A stretch of DNA of 60,575 nucleotides, from assembly GCA_001698425.1 (NCBI GenBank), contig MBRE01000076.1:6782-67356 (forward strand), given 5' to 3'. Below are positions 45,045 to 55,230 of the stretch, in pieces (position 1 is the first letter of the stretch; every line of letters starts with the position of its first letter). The notes under the pieces are model-generated. The model was given only the letters and a program-made list of their open reading frames with translations. It made no database searches and was not told the DNA's origin. The translations under genes and the position numbers were made by a program. Source of the stretch: Oscillatoriales cyanobacterium USR001. Its GTDB lineage: Bacteria > Cyanobacteriota > Cyanobacteriia > Cyanobacteriales > Microcoleaceae.

Positions 45045-47045
45045 CTACCGCCCTAGACGATGGGAATCAAGGATCACTTCAGCCATTGTAAAATCCCTTT
45101 TAATTTCCAGACTATTAAGATATCCAATCGGATCGTCAGCATTAAAAACCGATCCATCAAATAAGGGAAGAGAACCACGAGTATAAGTAATATCCGACAT
45201 TCCTAACTCTCGCGCCGCCACACTAAACGGGCCAACTCTTACCACTCGTTCCAGAATTTCCACCCAGTTACGGGGAAACACCGTATCACCCCAGCGGGCC
45301 ATCTGGACAATGTGCCATAACTGCTCTGTCCGACTTGGACGATTCACCCCTTCGCCAAAAAACAAATGGTGGGCGTATTCTCGCATGGGAGTATCCAAGT
45401 TACAAGCAGCAGAATTAGGATCGCCAATTTGGATGTAACTTTTATCAGTACCGATGTATTCCCGCCTCGCTAAAATTTCGGCAACTTCGGCAGAATGATT
45501 AGGATCGGCGCAATACTGAGAAGCTTCTAACAATGCCTTAATCAAAGCAATGTGAGTATTTGGATAAGCATTCGCCCACTCTTCCCGTACCCCCAAGATT
45601 TTCCCAGGATGTCCCGGCCATAATTCCAAATCTGTGGCCACTGTAAAGCCTACGCCTTCCATTGAAGCCCGCAAATTCCAAGGTTCGCCGACGCAGAAAC
45701 CGTCAATTGTACCCCCCTGTAAGTCCACAATCATTTGCGCCGGTGGGATGTTTTTCAACAACACATCGCGATCGGGGTCAATTCCCCCAGCCGCTAACCA
45801 GTACCGCAGTAATAGATTGTGCATCGAGGAAGGGTGAACGATCGCCATCCGATGAGTTTGCGCCGGCGTTCTCCGCAGCATAGCTTTAAAGTCTGCCAGG
45901 GTATAAATTCCTTGGTCATAAAACCGCCGAGCGAGGGTAATTCCGTTACCGTTGCGGCTCATGGTGAGGGCTGTAACGGTTGGTATGGGCTTCTCTTGAT
46001 GGCCTCCTAAGCTTAACCATACTGCCATCCCAGAGGGCATTTGCGCGGCATCTAAGTAACCGCCGGCGATGCCATCGACGATACCACGCCAACTGGTTTC
46101 GCGGACGAGGTGAACTTCATCGAGGCCGTGTTTGGCAAATAGACCTTTTTCTTTCGCGACGGCGAGGGGAGCACAGGCGGCGAGGGGGACGAATCCGAGT
46201 TCGAGGTTGATTTTTTCGAGGCCGTGACGGGCGATCGCGGGTACTTTTCTCGCCCTTAATTTTTTCACCCGTTTTTGTTGGTTAAGGAAGTAAATCATTT
46301 CACTCCGTAGAGCGTAATAACTGGGGTGTGAAACTACTTCCATGCGTTTGCGGGGGCGGGGGATATCTACTTCGAGAATGCCGCCTATTTTCGATTCTGG
46401 GCCGTTAGTTAACATGACGATGCGATCGCTAAGTAACACGGCTTCATCTACATCGTGTGTCACCATCAAAGCCGTAATTTCGTACTCTTGGCAAATTTCC
46501 ATTAATTTCTCTTGCAAATTACCGCGAGTTAAAGCATCTAAAGCACCGAAGGGTTCATCTAATAGCAAAAGTTTCGGACGTAGGGCCAGAGCCCGCGCGA
46601 TCGCCACCCGTTGTTTTTGTCCTCCTGATAACAATGCCGGCTGTTTTTCAGCGTGGGGAGTTAAACCCACCATATCAATGTGTTTTTGAATGATATCAAG
46701 ACGTTCTGCCTTGGGTAAACCACTCATTACCGAGTCTACGGCGAGGGTAATATTTTCTCTAACTGTGCGCCAAGGTAGTAGGGAATAGTTTTGAAAGACT
46801 ACCATGCGATCGGGGCCAGGTTGAGTAATTCTTTGGCCTTCAATTGTGACTAATCCTTCTGTGGGTAAATCTAAACCTGCCACCATATTTAGTAGAGTAG
46901 ATTTGCCACAGCCGGAGTGTCCGATTAAGGAGATAAACTCGCCTTTTTTAATTTCCAGATCGATACCTTTGAGGGCGATATATTTGCCACCATCTGATAA
47001 ATTAAAGGTTTTTTCAAGTTGTTCTACTGCAATTAAAGTTGACAT
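45045..47045 (-). CDS. nrtC: Nitrate/bicarbonate-type ABC ATPase fused to a solute-binding domain, NrtC
   Basis: 666 residues. The N-terminal ATPase (about 1-255) has GHSGCGKSTL, LSGGQKQRVAIARA and LLLLDEP. After a linker, residues about 280-660 form an NrtA-like solute-binding domain (AAGGIDPDRDVLLKNIPPAQ, DGFCVGEPWNL). In this family the domain senses intracellular ligand and shuts the transporter down. NrtC-like fusions occur in both NrtABCD (nitrate/nitrite) and CmpABCD (bicarbonate). Confidence 0.93.
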   Translation of the reverse strand: MSTLIAVEQLEKTFNLSDGGKYIALKGIDLEIKKGEFISLIGHSGCGKSTLLNMVAGLDLPTEGLVTIEGQRITQPGPDRMVVFQNYSLLPWRTVRENITLAVDSVMSGLPKAERLDIIQKHIDMVGLTPHAEKQPALLSGGQKQRVAIARALALRPKLLLLDEPFGALDALTRGNLQEKLMEICQEYEITALMVTHDVDEAVLLSDRIVMLTNGPESKIGGILEVDIPRPRKRMEVVSHPSYYALRSEMIYFLNQQKRVKKLRARKVPAIARHGLEKINLELGFVPLAACAPLAVAKEKGLFAKHGLDEVHLVRETSWRGIVDGIAGGYLDAAQMPSGMAVWLSLGGHQEKPIPTVTALTMSRNGNGITLARRFYDQGIYTLADFKAMLRRTPAQTHRMAIVHPSSMHNLLLRYWLAAGGIDPDRDVLLKNIPPAQMIVDLQGGTIDGFCVGEPWNLRASMEGVGFTVATDLELWPGHPGKILGVREEWANAYPNTHIALIKALLEASQYCADPNHSAEVAEILARREYIGTDKSYIQIGDPNSAACNLDTPMREYAHHLFFGEGVNRPSRTEQLWHIVQMARWGDTVFPRNWVEILERVVRVGPFSVAARELGMSDITYTRGSLPLFDGSVFNADDPIGYLNSLEIKRDFTMAEVILDSHRLGR

Positions 47046-47074
47046 AATTTTCTTGCCTGTGTGTAGATTTGTAT

Positions 47075-47180
47075 GTAGTAGCGCTTCAGGTATGTAGTAG
47101 CGCTTCAGCGCACGTTATGTAATTCCACTAACCTCACTTTGAAGGGCCTAAAAAGAGCGCTAAAGCGCAACTACGTACCT
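47075..47180. repeat. Variant GTAGTAGCGC repeat between nrtC and nrtB
   Basis: GTATGTAGTAGCGCTTCAG occurs twice in tandem (from 47071 and 47091). Further on, GAGCGCTAAAGCGCAACTAC provides the complementary arm. It is a relative of the hairpin repeats at 2071 and 44736. Confidence 0.7.
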
Positions 47181-48025
47181 TATTTTCCTTGTGACGGAGC
47201 GATTTTTTGCTGTAACCAAGCCATCAAGCGATCGAGCATTAAACCAACTGCCCCGATATAGATTACCGCTAACAAAATTTCACTGATGTAATTTTGCTGA
47301 TAAGCATTCCAAATAAAGAAGCCAATCCCAGTAATCCCTGACATCACAATTTCTGCCGCAATAATCGCCAACCAAGCCAAGCCAATTGCAATTCTTAATC
47401 CTGTAAAAATGTAGGGAAGTGCCGAAGGAAACAAAATATTAAAATAATATTCTGTCCGAGAAAGTTGCAACACCTTCGCCACATTATTGTAATCATCAGG
47501 AATTTGGCGAACGCCTTCAGCCGTATTAATTAAAATCGGCCAAACTGATGTTACAAAAATCACGAATAAAGCCGCAGGTTCATTTTGTTGTAAAGCCGCC
47601 AAAGCAATCGGAACCCATGCCAAAGGTGCAACCATCCGCAAAAACTGGAAAATCGGATCTAAAGCCTTATTTATAAAAGGATTTGTCCCGACTAAAACCC
47701 CCGTACCAATTCCCACAATTGCCGCCAAAGTGTAGCCTTTTGCCACCCGTTCCAAACTTGCTAAAGTCTGCCAAAACAAACCAACTCCATAAGTTTTGGA
47801 GTTCATAAAAGGATAAATCAGCAAAATTCTTGTCCGTTCATCCGTCCACAAACTGCTAGGTCCTGGTAGCTTGATAATTCCAGCACTTGATAGAAATTGC
47901 CAAACAAATAGAAATCCTAAAATCCCCAAAATTGGCGGCAAAATATTCTGGGAATTTTTCTTCCAAAACTCGCCCAACATTCCTTGGGCATCTACTCCAC
48001 CTTTCCGATTTGTAGTTACAGCCAT
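47180..48025 (-). CDS. nrtB: Nitrate/bicarbonate-type ABC transporter permease NrtB
   Basis: 281 residues, about six membrane helices. The cytoplasmic EAA-like loop (EGVRQIPDDYNNVAKVLQLS) contacts the ATPases. It belongs to the BPD permease family of nitrate, taurine and bicarbonate systems. It forms the membrane pore with NrtC and NrtD. The 82-bp gap to nrtA contains GTTAAC repeats. Confidence 0.93.
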   Translation of the reverse strand: MAVTTNRKGGVDAQGMLGEFWKKNSQNILPPILGILGFLFVWQFLSSAGIIKLPGPSSLWTDERTRILLIYPFMNSKTYGVGLFWQTLASLERVAKGYTLAAIVGIGTGVLVGTNPFINKALDPIFQFLRMVAPLAWVPIALAALQQNEPAALFVIFVTSVWPILINTAEGVRQIPDDYNNVAKVLQLSRTEYYFNILFPSALPYIFTGLRIAIGLAWLAIIAAEIVMSGITGIGFFIWNAYQQNYISEILLAVIYIGAVGLMLDRLMAWLQQKIAPSQGK

Positions 48026-48055
48026 TCTCCCAATCTCCTTTGTTTCTATTATTTG

Positions 48056-48103
48056 GTTAACGGTTAACGGTTAACAGTTAACCGTTAACCGTTAACCGTT
48101 AAC
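48056..48103. repeat. GTTAAC tandem repeat between nrtA and nrtB
   Basis: About six GGTTAAC/GTTAACC units that can form a self-complementary hairpin. Same family as the repeats beside atpA. Confidence 0.85.
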
Positions 48104-48107
48104 TGAT

Positions 48108-49496
48108 TTAGACTTTTTTAATTGCCAAACTCTTGATGTAATCTTCAGGTTTGTCAGGATTAAATTCTTTACCATCAAAGAATTTTTCTACACCGCGAGA
48201 TGTACTTGTAGGAATGTCAGTATCAGTAACTCCAGCTAATTTTGCGGCTTTCTTCCAGATATCTTCGCGGTTGACTTTATCAATAATTGTCTTATGATCT
48301 GTCAAAGTAGCTGTGGGCAGAAAACCCCAGCGCACGCTTTCAGTTAAGAACCACAAATCGTGACTTTTGTAGGGATAAGAAACATTACCAATCCCATCAT
48401 GCCAGTACAACGGACTCATTTTAAAGTCGTTGATTTCTGGTTGATTGTCGCCCATAATGTACTTGCCTGAATATGGCGGTATTAAAACATCAGTAGGGAC
48501 ATCAAAAAAGGCTTTTCCAGAAACAATAGCCACTAATTCTGTCCGATTTTCGGGTTTGTCGCACCACTGTTGTGCTTCAATTAATGCTGCTAAAATCGCC
48601 TCTGTTGCCTTCGGATGTTTGTCTACCCAGTCGCCGCGAATTGCTAAATATTCCTCTGGATGACCTTTCCAAATTTGTGCAGTCAAGGCTGACATAAAGC
48701 CAATCTTTTGTTGAACAATTCGCAGAGGCCAAGGATCGCCGGTACTGAAGCCATCCATAGTACCGGTTTTCATATTGGCAACAGTTTGCGCGGCCGGTAC
48801 TGTTAGCAAGCTAACATCTGTATCGGGATTGATGTTGCTGGCTGCTAACCAATAACGAATCCACAAATCTTGATTAGCTTTAGGGAAAGTGTAGGCTGCT
48901 TTAAAGGGAGTTCCAGCTTTGGCGAGGTCTTTAATGTAGTCATGGCCACTTTGACTTAGTTTAAGTCCGATGCCTTTACCTTCGTGTTTAGCCGCGATCG
49001 CAATCCCATTTCCCTGAGTATTTAGCTGCGCCAAAACATACATGGGAATTGGCGTACTATTTTTAGTAATTAGCCCTTGGCTAATCATATAAGGCATCGG
49101 CATCTGCCACTGGCCACCATCGATTCCACCACCCGCAGAACCAATTTCTACGTTATCTCTAGCCGCACCCCAGTTAGCTTGCTTGGCAATTGTAACTTCG
49201 GTCATGCCATATTTAGCAAAAAAACCTTTTTCTTGGGCAATAATTAATGCTGCGGCTTCAACGATGGGAATATATCCCAAAGTGACTTTTGTAGTTTCAA
49301 TTCCTTCTACTCTTTTCTCATTAGGAGTAGTATTAACTGCTGAGGGAGAAGCACTGCCAGCGCTGGTATTTGCACTAGGTTCTGGAGGAGTTCCTAAACA
49401 GCCTTTGAGTAATATTGAACCCAGGGCAGATGCACCTGCTGTCACAATAAACTTACGGCGAGAAAGCCCCGAAAATTGATCTGAAAATCTTGTCAT
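48108..49496 (-). CDS. nrtA: Nitrate/bicarbonate-type solute-binding lipoprotein, divergent NrtA
   Basis: 462 residues. A twin-arginine-like signal with lipobox ([22 protein letters not shown]) anchors it at the membrane. The body follows the NrtA/CmpA fold ([40 protein letters not shown]). Two ligand-pocket positions differ from the homologous domain of NrtC in this window: the His before the RYWLAA motif is Gln209 ([10 protein letters not shown]), and GEPW is GDPW (Asp254). It could bind nitrate, nitrite, bicarbonate or another anion. Nitrate remains the best guess because the operon has the fused NrtC, but no nitrate or nitrite reductase gene is in the window. Confidence 0.88.
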   Translation of the reverse strand: MTRFSDQFSGLSRRKFIVTAGASALGSILLKGCLGTPPEPSANTSAGSASPSAVNTTPNEKRVEGIETTKVTLGYIPIVEAAALIIAQEKGFFAKYGMTEVTIAKQANWGAARDNVEIGSAGGGIDGGQWQMPMPYMISQGLITKNSTPIPMYVLAQLNTQGNGIAIAAKHEGKGIGLKLSQSGHDYIKDLAKAGTPFKAAYTFPKANQDLWIRYWLAASNINPDTDVSLLTVPAAQTVANMKTGTMDGFSTGDPWPLRIVQQKIGFMSALTAQIWKGHPEEYLAIRGDWVDKHPKATEAILAALIEAQQWCDKPENRTELVAIVSGKAFFDVPTDVLIPPYSGKYIMGDNQPEINDFKMSPLYWHDGIGNVSYPYKSHDLWFLTESVRWGFLPTATLTDHKTIIDKVNREDIWKKAAKLAGVTDTDIPTSTSRGVEKFFDGKEFNPDKPEDYIKSLAIKKV

Positions 49497-49898
49497 AGTC
49501 TAGCCTCTGGAATTCATAATCTTCTGTAACGACATTCACTGAAGGTTATCAAAGCGCTTTTTTTCATTTGCTAATTGCGTGTTAACAAACTATTTTCATC
49601 TCAGGTAGGCAGGAAAGAAACAAAGATTTATTTAGCATAAGCCTTTAAACTATCCATGCTGACTTGACACTTTTAATTAAAGCGATGTTTTGATTGACCG
49701 ATTTTTGTGCGCTTGCTTTTTGGCAAACAGCACGTTTTCCTGACTTTGATTTAAGTGTACATTAATCTTGCCAAAATCATAAAACAATTATTAAATCCGA
49801 TTGATAAGTAAATGTTTTAGGATGGCGCGATCGAGTAAGTCACCAATAACTCCTTAGTGTCTTAGTGTCTTAGTGGTTTCCTAAAAAACCTAATTCGG
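49488..49898. repeat. About 410-bp direct repeat, copy 1 (nrtA upstream region)
   Basis: Runs from the nrtA start codon through the whole upstream gap into the last codons of the P-type ATPase gene. It aligns with 52630-53044 along its full length at roughly 85-90% identity by eye, with only small indels (for example GCGCTTTTTTTCATTTGC against GCGCTTTTTTTATTTGC). Presumably it contains the nrtA promoter. No perfect NtcA box (GTA-N8-TAC) was found; the closest, GTG-N8-TAC, lies only about 30 bp from the ATG. Confidence 0.93.
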
Positions 49899-52637
49899 AG
49901 GATCGAATCTGTTAACCGAGAGCGCAATGCCAATCATCGGCAAAGCCACACCGAAACAAATCAACCACTGATCCAAATTCATCGGAGCCGTCTGAAACAC
50001 TTGATTGACAAACGGGGAATTAGCAAAAATTATCTGTAAAATCACAGCCACGAAAATTCCCACACCCAAAGCGGGAGCGCCGCTAACTTCCTCTTTCGAG
50101 CCGCCAAATTTAGCCAACAAAGAAGGCAAAAACTGACTCAAACTCAATAGGTAAAAAATTCGTCCCATTACTAAAGCTTGAATTGCCATTGTCCGCGCCA
50201 ATTCGATCGTACCCCAAGGAGCCTGACGTACCCATTCAAACATTCCAAAAATTAATGTCCAATTATACAGAGAAATCGCCAAAATCCGCTTGATTCGATT
50301 TACTGTCAAGAAAGGTTCATTAACCGGTCGGGGTTGCTGCTTCATCACGCCGACAGACTTAGGCTCAAAAGCCAAGGGCACTGTCATAGTGATGGAGTTG
50401 AGCATATTCAGCCAGAGAATTTGTAGGGATAAAATCGGCAATTCTCGCCCCAAAAGAGTGCTGAGTAAAATGGTCATTGATTCTCCACCATTGACTGGGA
50501 GAATAAAGCTAATGGCTTTGAGGAGATTTTTGTAAACCGATCGCCCTTCTTCCACCGCAGATTGGATCGAAGCAAAGTTATCATCGGTCAAAATCATGTC
50601 GGCGGCTTCTTTGGAAACCTCCGTACCGCTACCCATCGCAATCCCGATATCAGCTTGCTTTAAGGCGGGCGCGTCGTTAACGCCGTCTCCTGTCATCGCC
50701 ACAATTTCGCCTTTTTGTTGTAAGGCTTCCACCAGACGGAGCTTTTGTTCGGGGGCGACGCGGGCAAAAACTGAGCCGGCTTCTACGGCTTCGGCGAGTT
50801 CGTTTTTGCTCATTTCGGCGAGTTGAGCGCCGGTGTAGGCGACAAGTTCCCGATTATGTCTGGTTTTGCGGAATCCCATGCGACGAGCGATCGCTTTAGC
50901 AGTAGCAATATGATCGCCGGTGATCATTTTGACTTGAATACCAGCAGTTTGACAGGCTTGAACGGCGGCGATCGCTTCGGCTCGCGGCGGATCGATCATG
51001 CCTTGCAACCCTAAGAAAATCAAATCGGATTCTAAATCAGAATGATCGACGGAATTTTGGCTCTCAGGTACGGGCTTTTTTGCTAAAGCTAAAACGCGCA
51101 AACCTTGATGCGCCATTTCATCAACTTGCTGGTGAATTTCTGCGGATTCAACTGTTGTTAGATTTCCCTGTTTGTCAAGACTAGAACCGCAACGAACTAA
51201 TATTGATTCGACAGAACCCTTGACATACAAAGTTTTGCCGCCTTGAGTTTGATGCAAAGTTGCCATATATTGAAACTGTGACTCAAAGGGAATTGAATCC
51301 AGTCTTGGCATTGATTTTGCCAAATCTTGTTGACTCAATCCGGCTTTTTTCGCCGCAGCAATTAAGGCTCCTTCTGTGGGATCGCCGACCACAATCCAGT
51401 TATCATCTTTAAATTCCAGGTAAGAGTCATTACAAACTAATCCAGCTTGCAAACATTCTTGCAATGTGGGAGCTTGACTAACATTAATTGGCAGTTGATT
51501 GATTTCAATTTCACCTTCGGCGTTGTATCCCGTACCCGTAACTGAGTAAGATACGCCGCCAGAATAAATTTCCTGCACCGTCATCTGATTTTCTGTCAGC
51601 GTACCAGTTTTGTCGGAACAAACAACGGTAGCGCCACCCAGGGTTTCGACTGCTGGCAATTTACGGACGATCGCGTTACGAGTTGCCATTCGGGAAACCC
51701 CAACTGCGAGGGTGACAGTAATAACGGCGGGTAAACCTTCGGGAATTGCACCCACAATCAAGGCAACGGCGGGTTCAACTGCTTCTTTAAAGGCAGAAAG
51801 CCCTGGTGCGACTGGTTGCCCTAACCTAACAGCGAAGGTTAAGCTGGCCATTGCTAGGACGAAAAACAACCAGTTTTGACTGAATTGATTGAATTTTCGG
51901 GTTAAGGGGGTAGTGAGATCGATATGCCGATCTAAAAGTTGGGAAATTTTGCCGGTTTCAGTGTCGTTGGCGATCGCCACCACAATACCGCTACCTTGAC
52001 CAAAAGTCACAAAACTACCCGCATAGGCCATATTATCCCGTTCTGCTAGTGGCGTTTCTACAGGCAGAATTAAATCTCCAGATTGCCCTAATTCTTTTTC
52101 GACAGCAACGGATTCTCCTGTTAGTCCCGATTCATCAATTTGCAAATCTCGCACTTTTACTAAGCGCAAGTCTGCGGGTACTTTATCACCAGAAGTTAAG
52201 GTAACTAAGTCACCAACTACAAGTTCTTTGGAAGGAATTTTTAACTTTTTTCCACCTCGGATTACTGTAGCTTCAGTGGTGACAGCTTGGGCCAGGGCTT
52301 CGATTTTTTTCTCTGCCCCTGCTTCTTGGATAAAGCTAATTGTGGCATTGGTGGTAGTTACGCCCCAAATTACACTAGCATTCAGCCATTCTCCAATCAC
52401 TGCTTTGATTAAACCTGCACTCAGCAAGATAATCAGCAAAGGTTGATTGAATTGCAGGATGAATTTTAACCAGGGGGGTTTTCCGGCTTTAACTGTTAGT
52501 TCATTGACCCCAAATTTTTGTTGCCGACTGGCAACTTCTGCCGGATCTAAGCCGTTTTCTATGTTAGTACCTAGAACTTTTACGACCTTTAACCTGTCTA
52601 AATAGTGCCAGGATTGTGTCTCTGAAAAATTAGTCAT
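49890..52637 (-). CDS. Cation-transporting P-type (P2) ATPase
   Basis: 915 residues from the ATG at 52637 ([13 protein letters not shown]); an upstream frame start at 52682 lies in the duplicated leader. The actuator motif [14 protein letters not shown], phosphorylated Asp342 in [13 protein letters not shown], hinge [16 protein letters not shown], and the membrane motif PEGLP in helix 4 are intact. The family includes Ca, Na, K and proton pumps. In helix 6, [19 protein letters not shown] replaces the NxxTD of typical calcium pumps, so calcium is doubtful. It lies between two long direct repeats and shares its leader and first codons (MTNFS/MTRFS) with nrtA. Confidence 0.93.
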   Translation of the reverse strand: MTNFSETQSWHYLDRLKVVKVLGTNIENGLDPAEVASRQQKFGVNELTVKAGKPPWLKFILQFNQPLLIILLSAGLIKAVIGEWLNASVIWGVTTTNATISFIQEAGAEKKIEALAQAVTTEATVIRGGKKLKIPSKELVVGDLVTLTSGDKVPADLRLVKVRDLQIDESGLTGESVAVEKELGQSGDLILPVETPLAERDNMAYAGSFVTFGQGSGIVVAIANDTETGKISQLLDRHIDLTTPLTRKFNQFSQNWLFFVLAMASLTFAVRLGQPVAPGLSAFKEAVEPAVALIVGAIPEGLPAVITVTLAVGVSRMATRNAIVRKLPAVETLGGATVVCSDKTGTLTENQMTVQEIYSGGVSYSVTGTGYNAEGEIEINQLPINVSQAPTLQECLQAGLVCNDSYLEFKDDNWIVVGDPTEGALIAAAKKAGLSQQDLAKSMPRLDSIPFESQFQYMATLHQTQGGKTLYVKGSVESILVRCGSSLDKQGNLTTVESAEIHQQVDEMAHQGLRVLALAKKPVPESQNSVDHSDLESDLIFLGLQGMIDPPRAEAIAAVQACQTAGIQVKMITGDHIATAKAIARRMGFRKTRHNRELVAYTGAQLAEMSKNELAEAVEAGSVFARVAPEQKLRLVEALQQKGEIVAMTGDGVNDAPALKQADIGIAMGSGTEVSKEAADMILTDDNFASIQSAVEEGRSVYKNLLKAISFILPVNGGESMTILLSTLLGRELPILSLQILWLNMLNSITMTVPLAFEPKSVGVMKQQPRPVNEPFLTVNRIKRILAISLYNWTLIFGMFEWVRQAPWGTIELARTMAIQALVMGRIFYLLSLSQFLPSLLAKFGGSKEEVSGAPALGVGIFVAVILQIIFANSPFVNQVFQTAPMNLDQWLICFGVALPMIGIALSVNRFDPPN

Positions 52638-53044
52638 AGCCAAGCCTCGCTGCAATTTATAATCTTCTGTAACAACATTCACTGAAGGTTATCAAAGCGC
52701 TTTTTTTATTTGCTAATTGCGTGTTAGCAAACTATTCTCATTTCAAGTAAGCAGGAAGGAAACAAAGATTCATTTAACATAAGCCTTTAAACTATCCCTG
52801 CTGACTTGACATTTTTAAATTAAAGCGATGTTTTGATTTGCCGATTTGTGTGAATTTGCTTTTTGGCAAACAGCACGTTTTTCTGATTTGGATTTAAGTG
52901 TACATTATTCTTGCAGAAATTATAAAACAATTATTAAGTCGATTGATAAGTAAATGTTTTAGGATGGCGCGCATCGAGTAAGTAATCCATAACTCCTTAG
53001 TGTCTTAGTGTCTTCGTGGTTTCCTAAAAAACCCTAATTCGGAA
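52630..53044. repeat. About 410-bp direct repeat, copy 2 (P-type ATPase upstream region)
   Basis: Second copy of the nrtA upstream region, running from the ATPase start codon into the last codons of the MBL-fold gene; both copies end at CCTAATTCGG, so the genes upstream of each copy finish with the same codons (Pro/Asn/stop). It probably supplies the ATPase promoter. Confidence 0.93.
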
Positions 53045-53819
53045 TAAGTCCTGTCAGTGAAATTTCTATGGTTTCGCCGGGGGTGGGTGTGAGGAGTTGG
53101 GTGCCGAGCCCAGAGGCGATGAGGCGATCGCGAAATTCCTCTAAGCTACCAACTGTACGAATGAACATGGGTAGAATACCACTGGCTTGAATATCACCAA
53201 GGGCATTGGGTACGATATACTGCGGTTTGAGAGTTTGGACGAAGTTAAGGGCGGCTATTGGTCCCATGATAATTTCTCCTAAGAAGGGGAAGATTTGGCC
53301 GACGACGGGGGCGATCGCTACATCAATTTTGCCCAGGCGTGGTTCTACTACTTCTAAATTAGATTGGTGGGGTTCATAATATACTGTCTCGCCATTGGTT
53401 AAGTCTTTGATTAAATACCCGTTTTCTATTTGTCCCGGTTGAATTTCGGCTCCGGGAACGGCGATAATTTGTAAATTATTTTGGTTAAATTCTTGCCAAT
53501 TTGATAAAGATGTGATACTGCTATAGCCTAAATTTTTCAGGACTTGGGTGGCAGTGGGAGAGGCAACGGCGGGAATGGTGCGATCGAGTTGTTCTAAGGT
53601 GGGTTTATGGCAGTGGTCGTCTAATCCTTGAGTAATCAAAATTAGGTCAATTGGCGGTAAGGTGGCGGGGGTAAAGGCTGGGGGGTTGGTGTGACAAAGG
53701 CTAAATAACCAAGGTTGACCGTAAAAGACCAGGGGATCGACTAGCCAGGGATCGATCAGAATTGTTTGATCTGCGATTTGTAAGATCCAAGAGTTAAGGT
53801 CTATGCGGGTGAGTTTCAT
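53034..53819 (-). CDS. Metallo-beta-lactamase-fold hydrolase-like protein
   Basis: 261 residues. UlaG-like fold: TRIDLNSWILQIADQTILIDPW, then the metal motif reads LITQGLDDHCHKPT, where the usual HxHxDH has become QGLDDH (first two His replaced, DDH kept). Later ALGDIQASGILP and PYIVPN-type segments fit the fold. It may bind one metal or have changed function; related cyanobacterial proteins are of unknown role. Its last codons lie in the duplicated region. Confidence 0.82.
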   Translation of the reverse strand: MKLTRIDLNSWILQIADQTILIDPWLVDPLVFYGQPWLFSLCHTNPPAFTPATLPPIDLILITQGLDDHCHKPTLEQLDRTIPAVASPTATQVLKNLGYSSITSLSNWQEFNQNNLQIIAVPGAEIQPGQIENGYLIKDLTNGETVYYEPHQSNLEVVEPRLGKIDVAIAPVVGQIFPFLGEIIMGPIAALNFVQTLKPQYIVPNALGDIQASGILPMFIRTVGSLEEFRDRLIASGLGTQLLTPTPGETIEISLTGLIPN

Positions 53820-53948
53820 TTTGGTTGGTGGTTGGTAGTTGTCGCTATAGCAATCTTAATCTGTGGGTTATTAATTTTGTGGCAAAATGTTTTACAGTAA
53901 AAAACAAATAGCTTAATCCGTTTATTCGTCGCAAAGGAAAAAAAGCTC

Positions 53949-54170
53949 ATGGTTCAACGTGGTTCTCAAGTTCGTATTCTCCGCAAAGAATCCTACTGGT
54001 TTCAGGAAGTAGGCACCGTTGCCTCTATCGACCAAAGCGGCATTAAATATCCCGTGATCGTTCGTTTTAGTAGTGTCAATTATTCCGGTGTGAATACGAA
54101 CAACTTCGCTACCAGCGAAGTATTCGAGGTTGCACCACCCAAAGCTAAGGCTAAAGCAGCTTCTAAGTAA
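53949..54170 (+). CDS. psaE: Photosystem I reaction centre subunit IV (PsaE)
   Basis: 73 residues, full length. The SH3-like stromal subunit: [53 protein letters not shown]. It stabilises PsaC and ferredoxin docking and is used in cyclic electron flow. Divergent from the MBL-fold gene; own transcription unit with GCAAAGGAAA ribosome site. Confidence 0.98.
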   Translation: MVQRGSQVRILRKESYWFQEVGTVASIDQSGIKYPVIVRFSSVNYSGVNTNNFATSEVFEVAPPKAKAKAASK

Positions 54171-54327
54171 ACGACGATCGCTCCCTATAACTTGTAGAAG
54201 AGGGAGTAAAGCAGTTAGGAAAGCTCAAAACTGCTAAGAAAAGCTCTTAATAAAAGCTCTCCTTGACCGCAAGCCACCGACCCCAGGGAAGGTGCGTGTA
54301 ATTAAGGAACCGATCGACGTTAACGTT

Positions 54328-55224
54328 GTGCCAGAATTGCCTGAAGTTGAAACTATTTGCCGGGGTTTGAATCAACTCACCCTGGGTTTGGAAATATTGG
54401 GGGGCGATGTGTTGCTAGAGAACTCGATCGCCTGCCCAATTTCTGTTGTGGATTTTTTAGCTGGTTTGCAAGGGAAAGCGATCGCCCACTGGTATCGACG
54501 CGGTAAATATCTTTTAGCAGAACTTGGCGAACCTGGAACTGAGAAGATTAAAAGTAGGGTAAGAGAAGAGGATTTTTCTTCAATTCCCAATTCCCCGTCT
54601 TGGTTAGGGGTTCATCTGCGGATGACTGGTCAATTACTGTGGCTGGATCGAGATGAGCCATTACAGAAACATACAAGAGTGCGATTATTTTTGGCAGGAG
54701 GTCAAGAGTTAAGGTTTGTAGATCAGCGGACTTTTGGGAAAATGTGGTGGGTGCCCCCGGAAATTGAGGTGGCAAAAGTGGTGACTGGTCTGAAAAATTT
54801 GGGACCGGAACCTTTTTCAGCAGAGTTTAGTGTAAAGTATTTGACGGCGAAGTTACAGGGAAAAATGCGATCGATCAAAACTGCTTTGTTGGATCAGAAT
54901 TTGGTGGCTGGTTTAGGGAATATTTATGCGGATGAAGCTTTATTTTTGTCGGGAGTGCGATCGCAAACTCTCTGTTCAGATTTGACAAAAGATCAAATTA
55001 AATGCCTGCACGTTTCTATTATTAAAGTTTTGCAGAATGCCCTTGATGCTGGTGGCACAACGTTTAGCAATTTTCTCAATATTCACGGCGTTAATGGTAA
55101 CTATGGTGGCATTGCTTGGGTATATAATCGTACAGGTCAACCTTGTCGCGTTTGCGGTACTCCTATTGAACGCTTGAAATTAGCAGGGCGATCGAGTCAT
55201 TTTTGCCCTCAGTGTCAAAAATAG
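54328..55224 (+). CDS. mutM: Formamidopyrimidine-DNA glycosylase
   Basis: 298 residues from the GTG at 54328, because the mature enzyme needs Pro2 (PELPEVETICRGLN) as the catalytic nucleophile; upstream codons are non-family. It has the H2TH motif region (DQNLVAGLGNIYADEALFLSG) and a C-terminal zinc finger (CRVCGTPIERLKLAG...FCPQCQK). It removes 8-oxoguanine in base excision repair. A short insertion (about residues 75-90) is seen after the N-terminal sheet. Confidence 0.96.
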   Translation: MPELPEVETICRGLNQLTLGLEILGGDVLLENSIACPISVVDFLAGLQGKAIAHWYRRGKYLLAELGEPGTEKIKSRVREEDFSSIPNSPSWLGVHLRMTGQLLWLDRDEPLQKHTRVRLFLAGGQELRFVDQRTFGKMWWVPPEIEVAKVVTGLKNLGPEPFSAEFSVKYLTAKLQGKMRSIKTALLDQNLVAGLGNIYADEALFLSGVRSQTLCSDLTKDQIKCLHVSIIKVLQNALDAGGTTFSNFLNIHGVNGNYGGIAWVYNRTGQPCRVCGTPIERLKLAGRSSHFCPQCQK

Positions 55225-55230
55225 AAAATT

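Noticed and set aside
49497..49889. NtcA binding site upstream of nrtA
   Set aside because: No perfect GTA-N8-TAC was found; the nearest match (GTG-N8-TAC) lies too close to the start codon to be a normal activator site.
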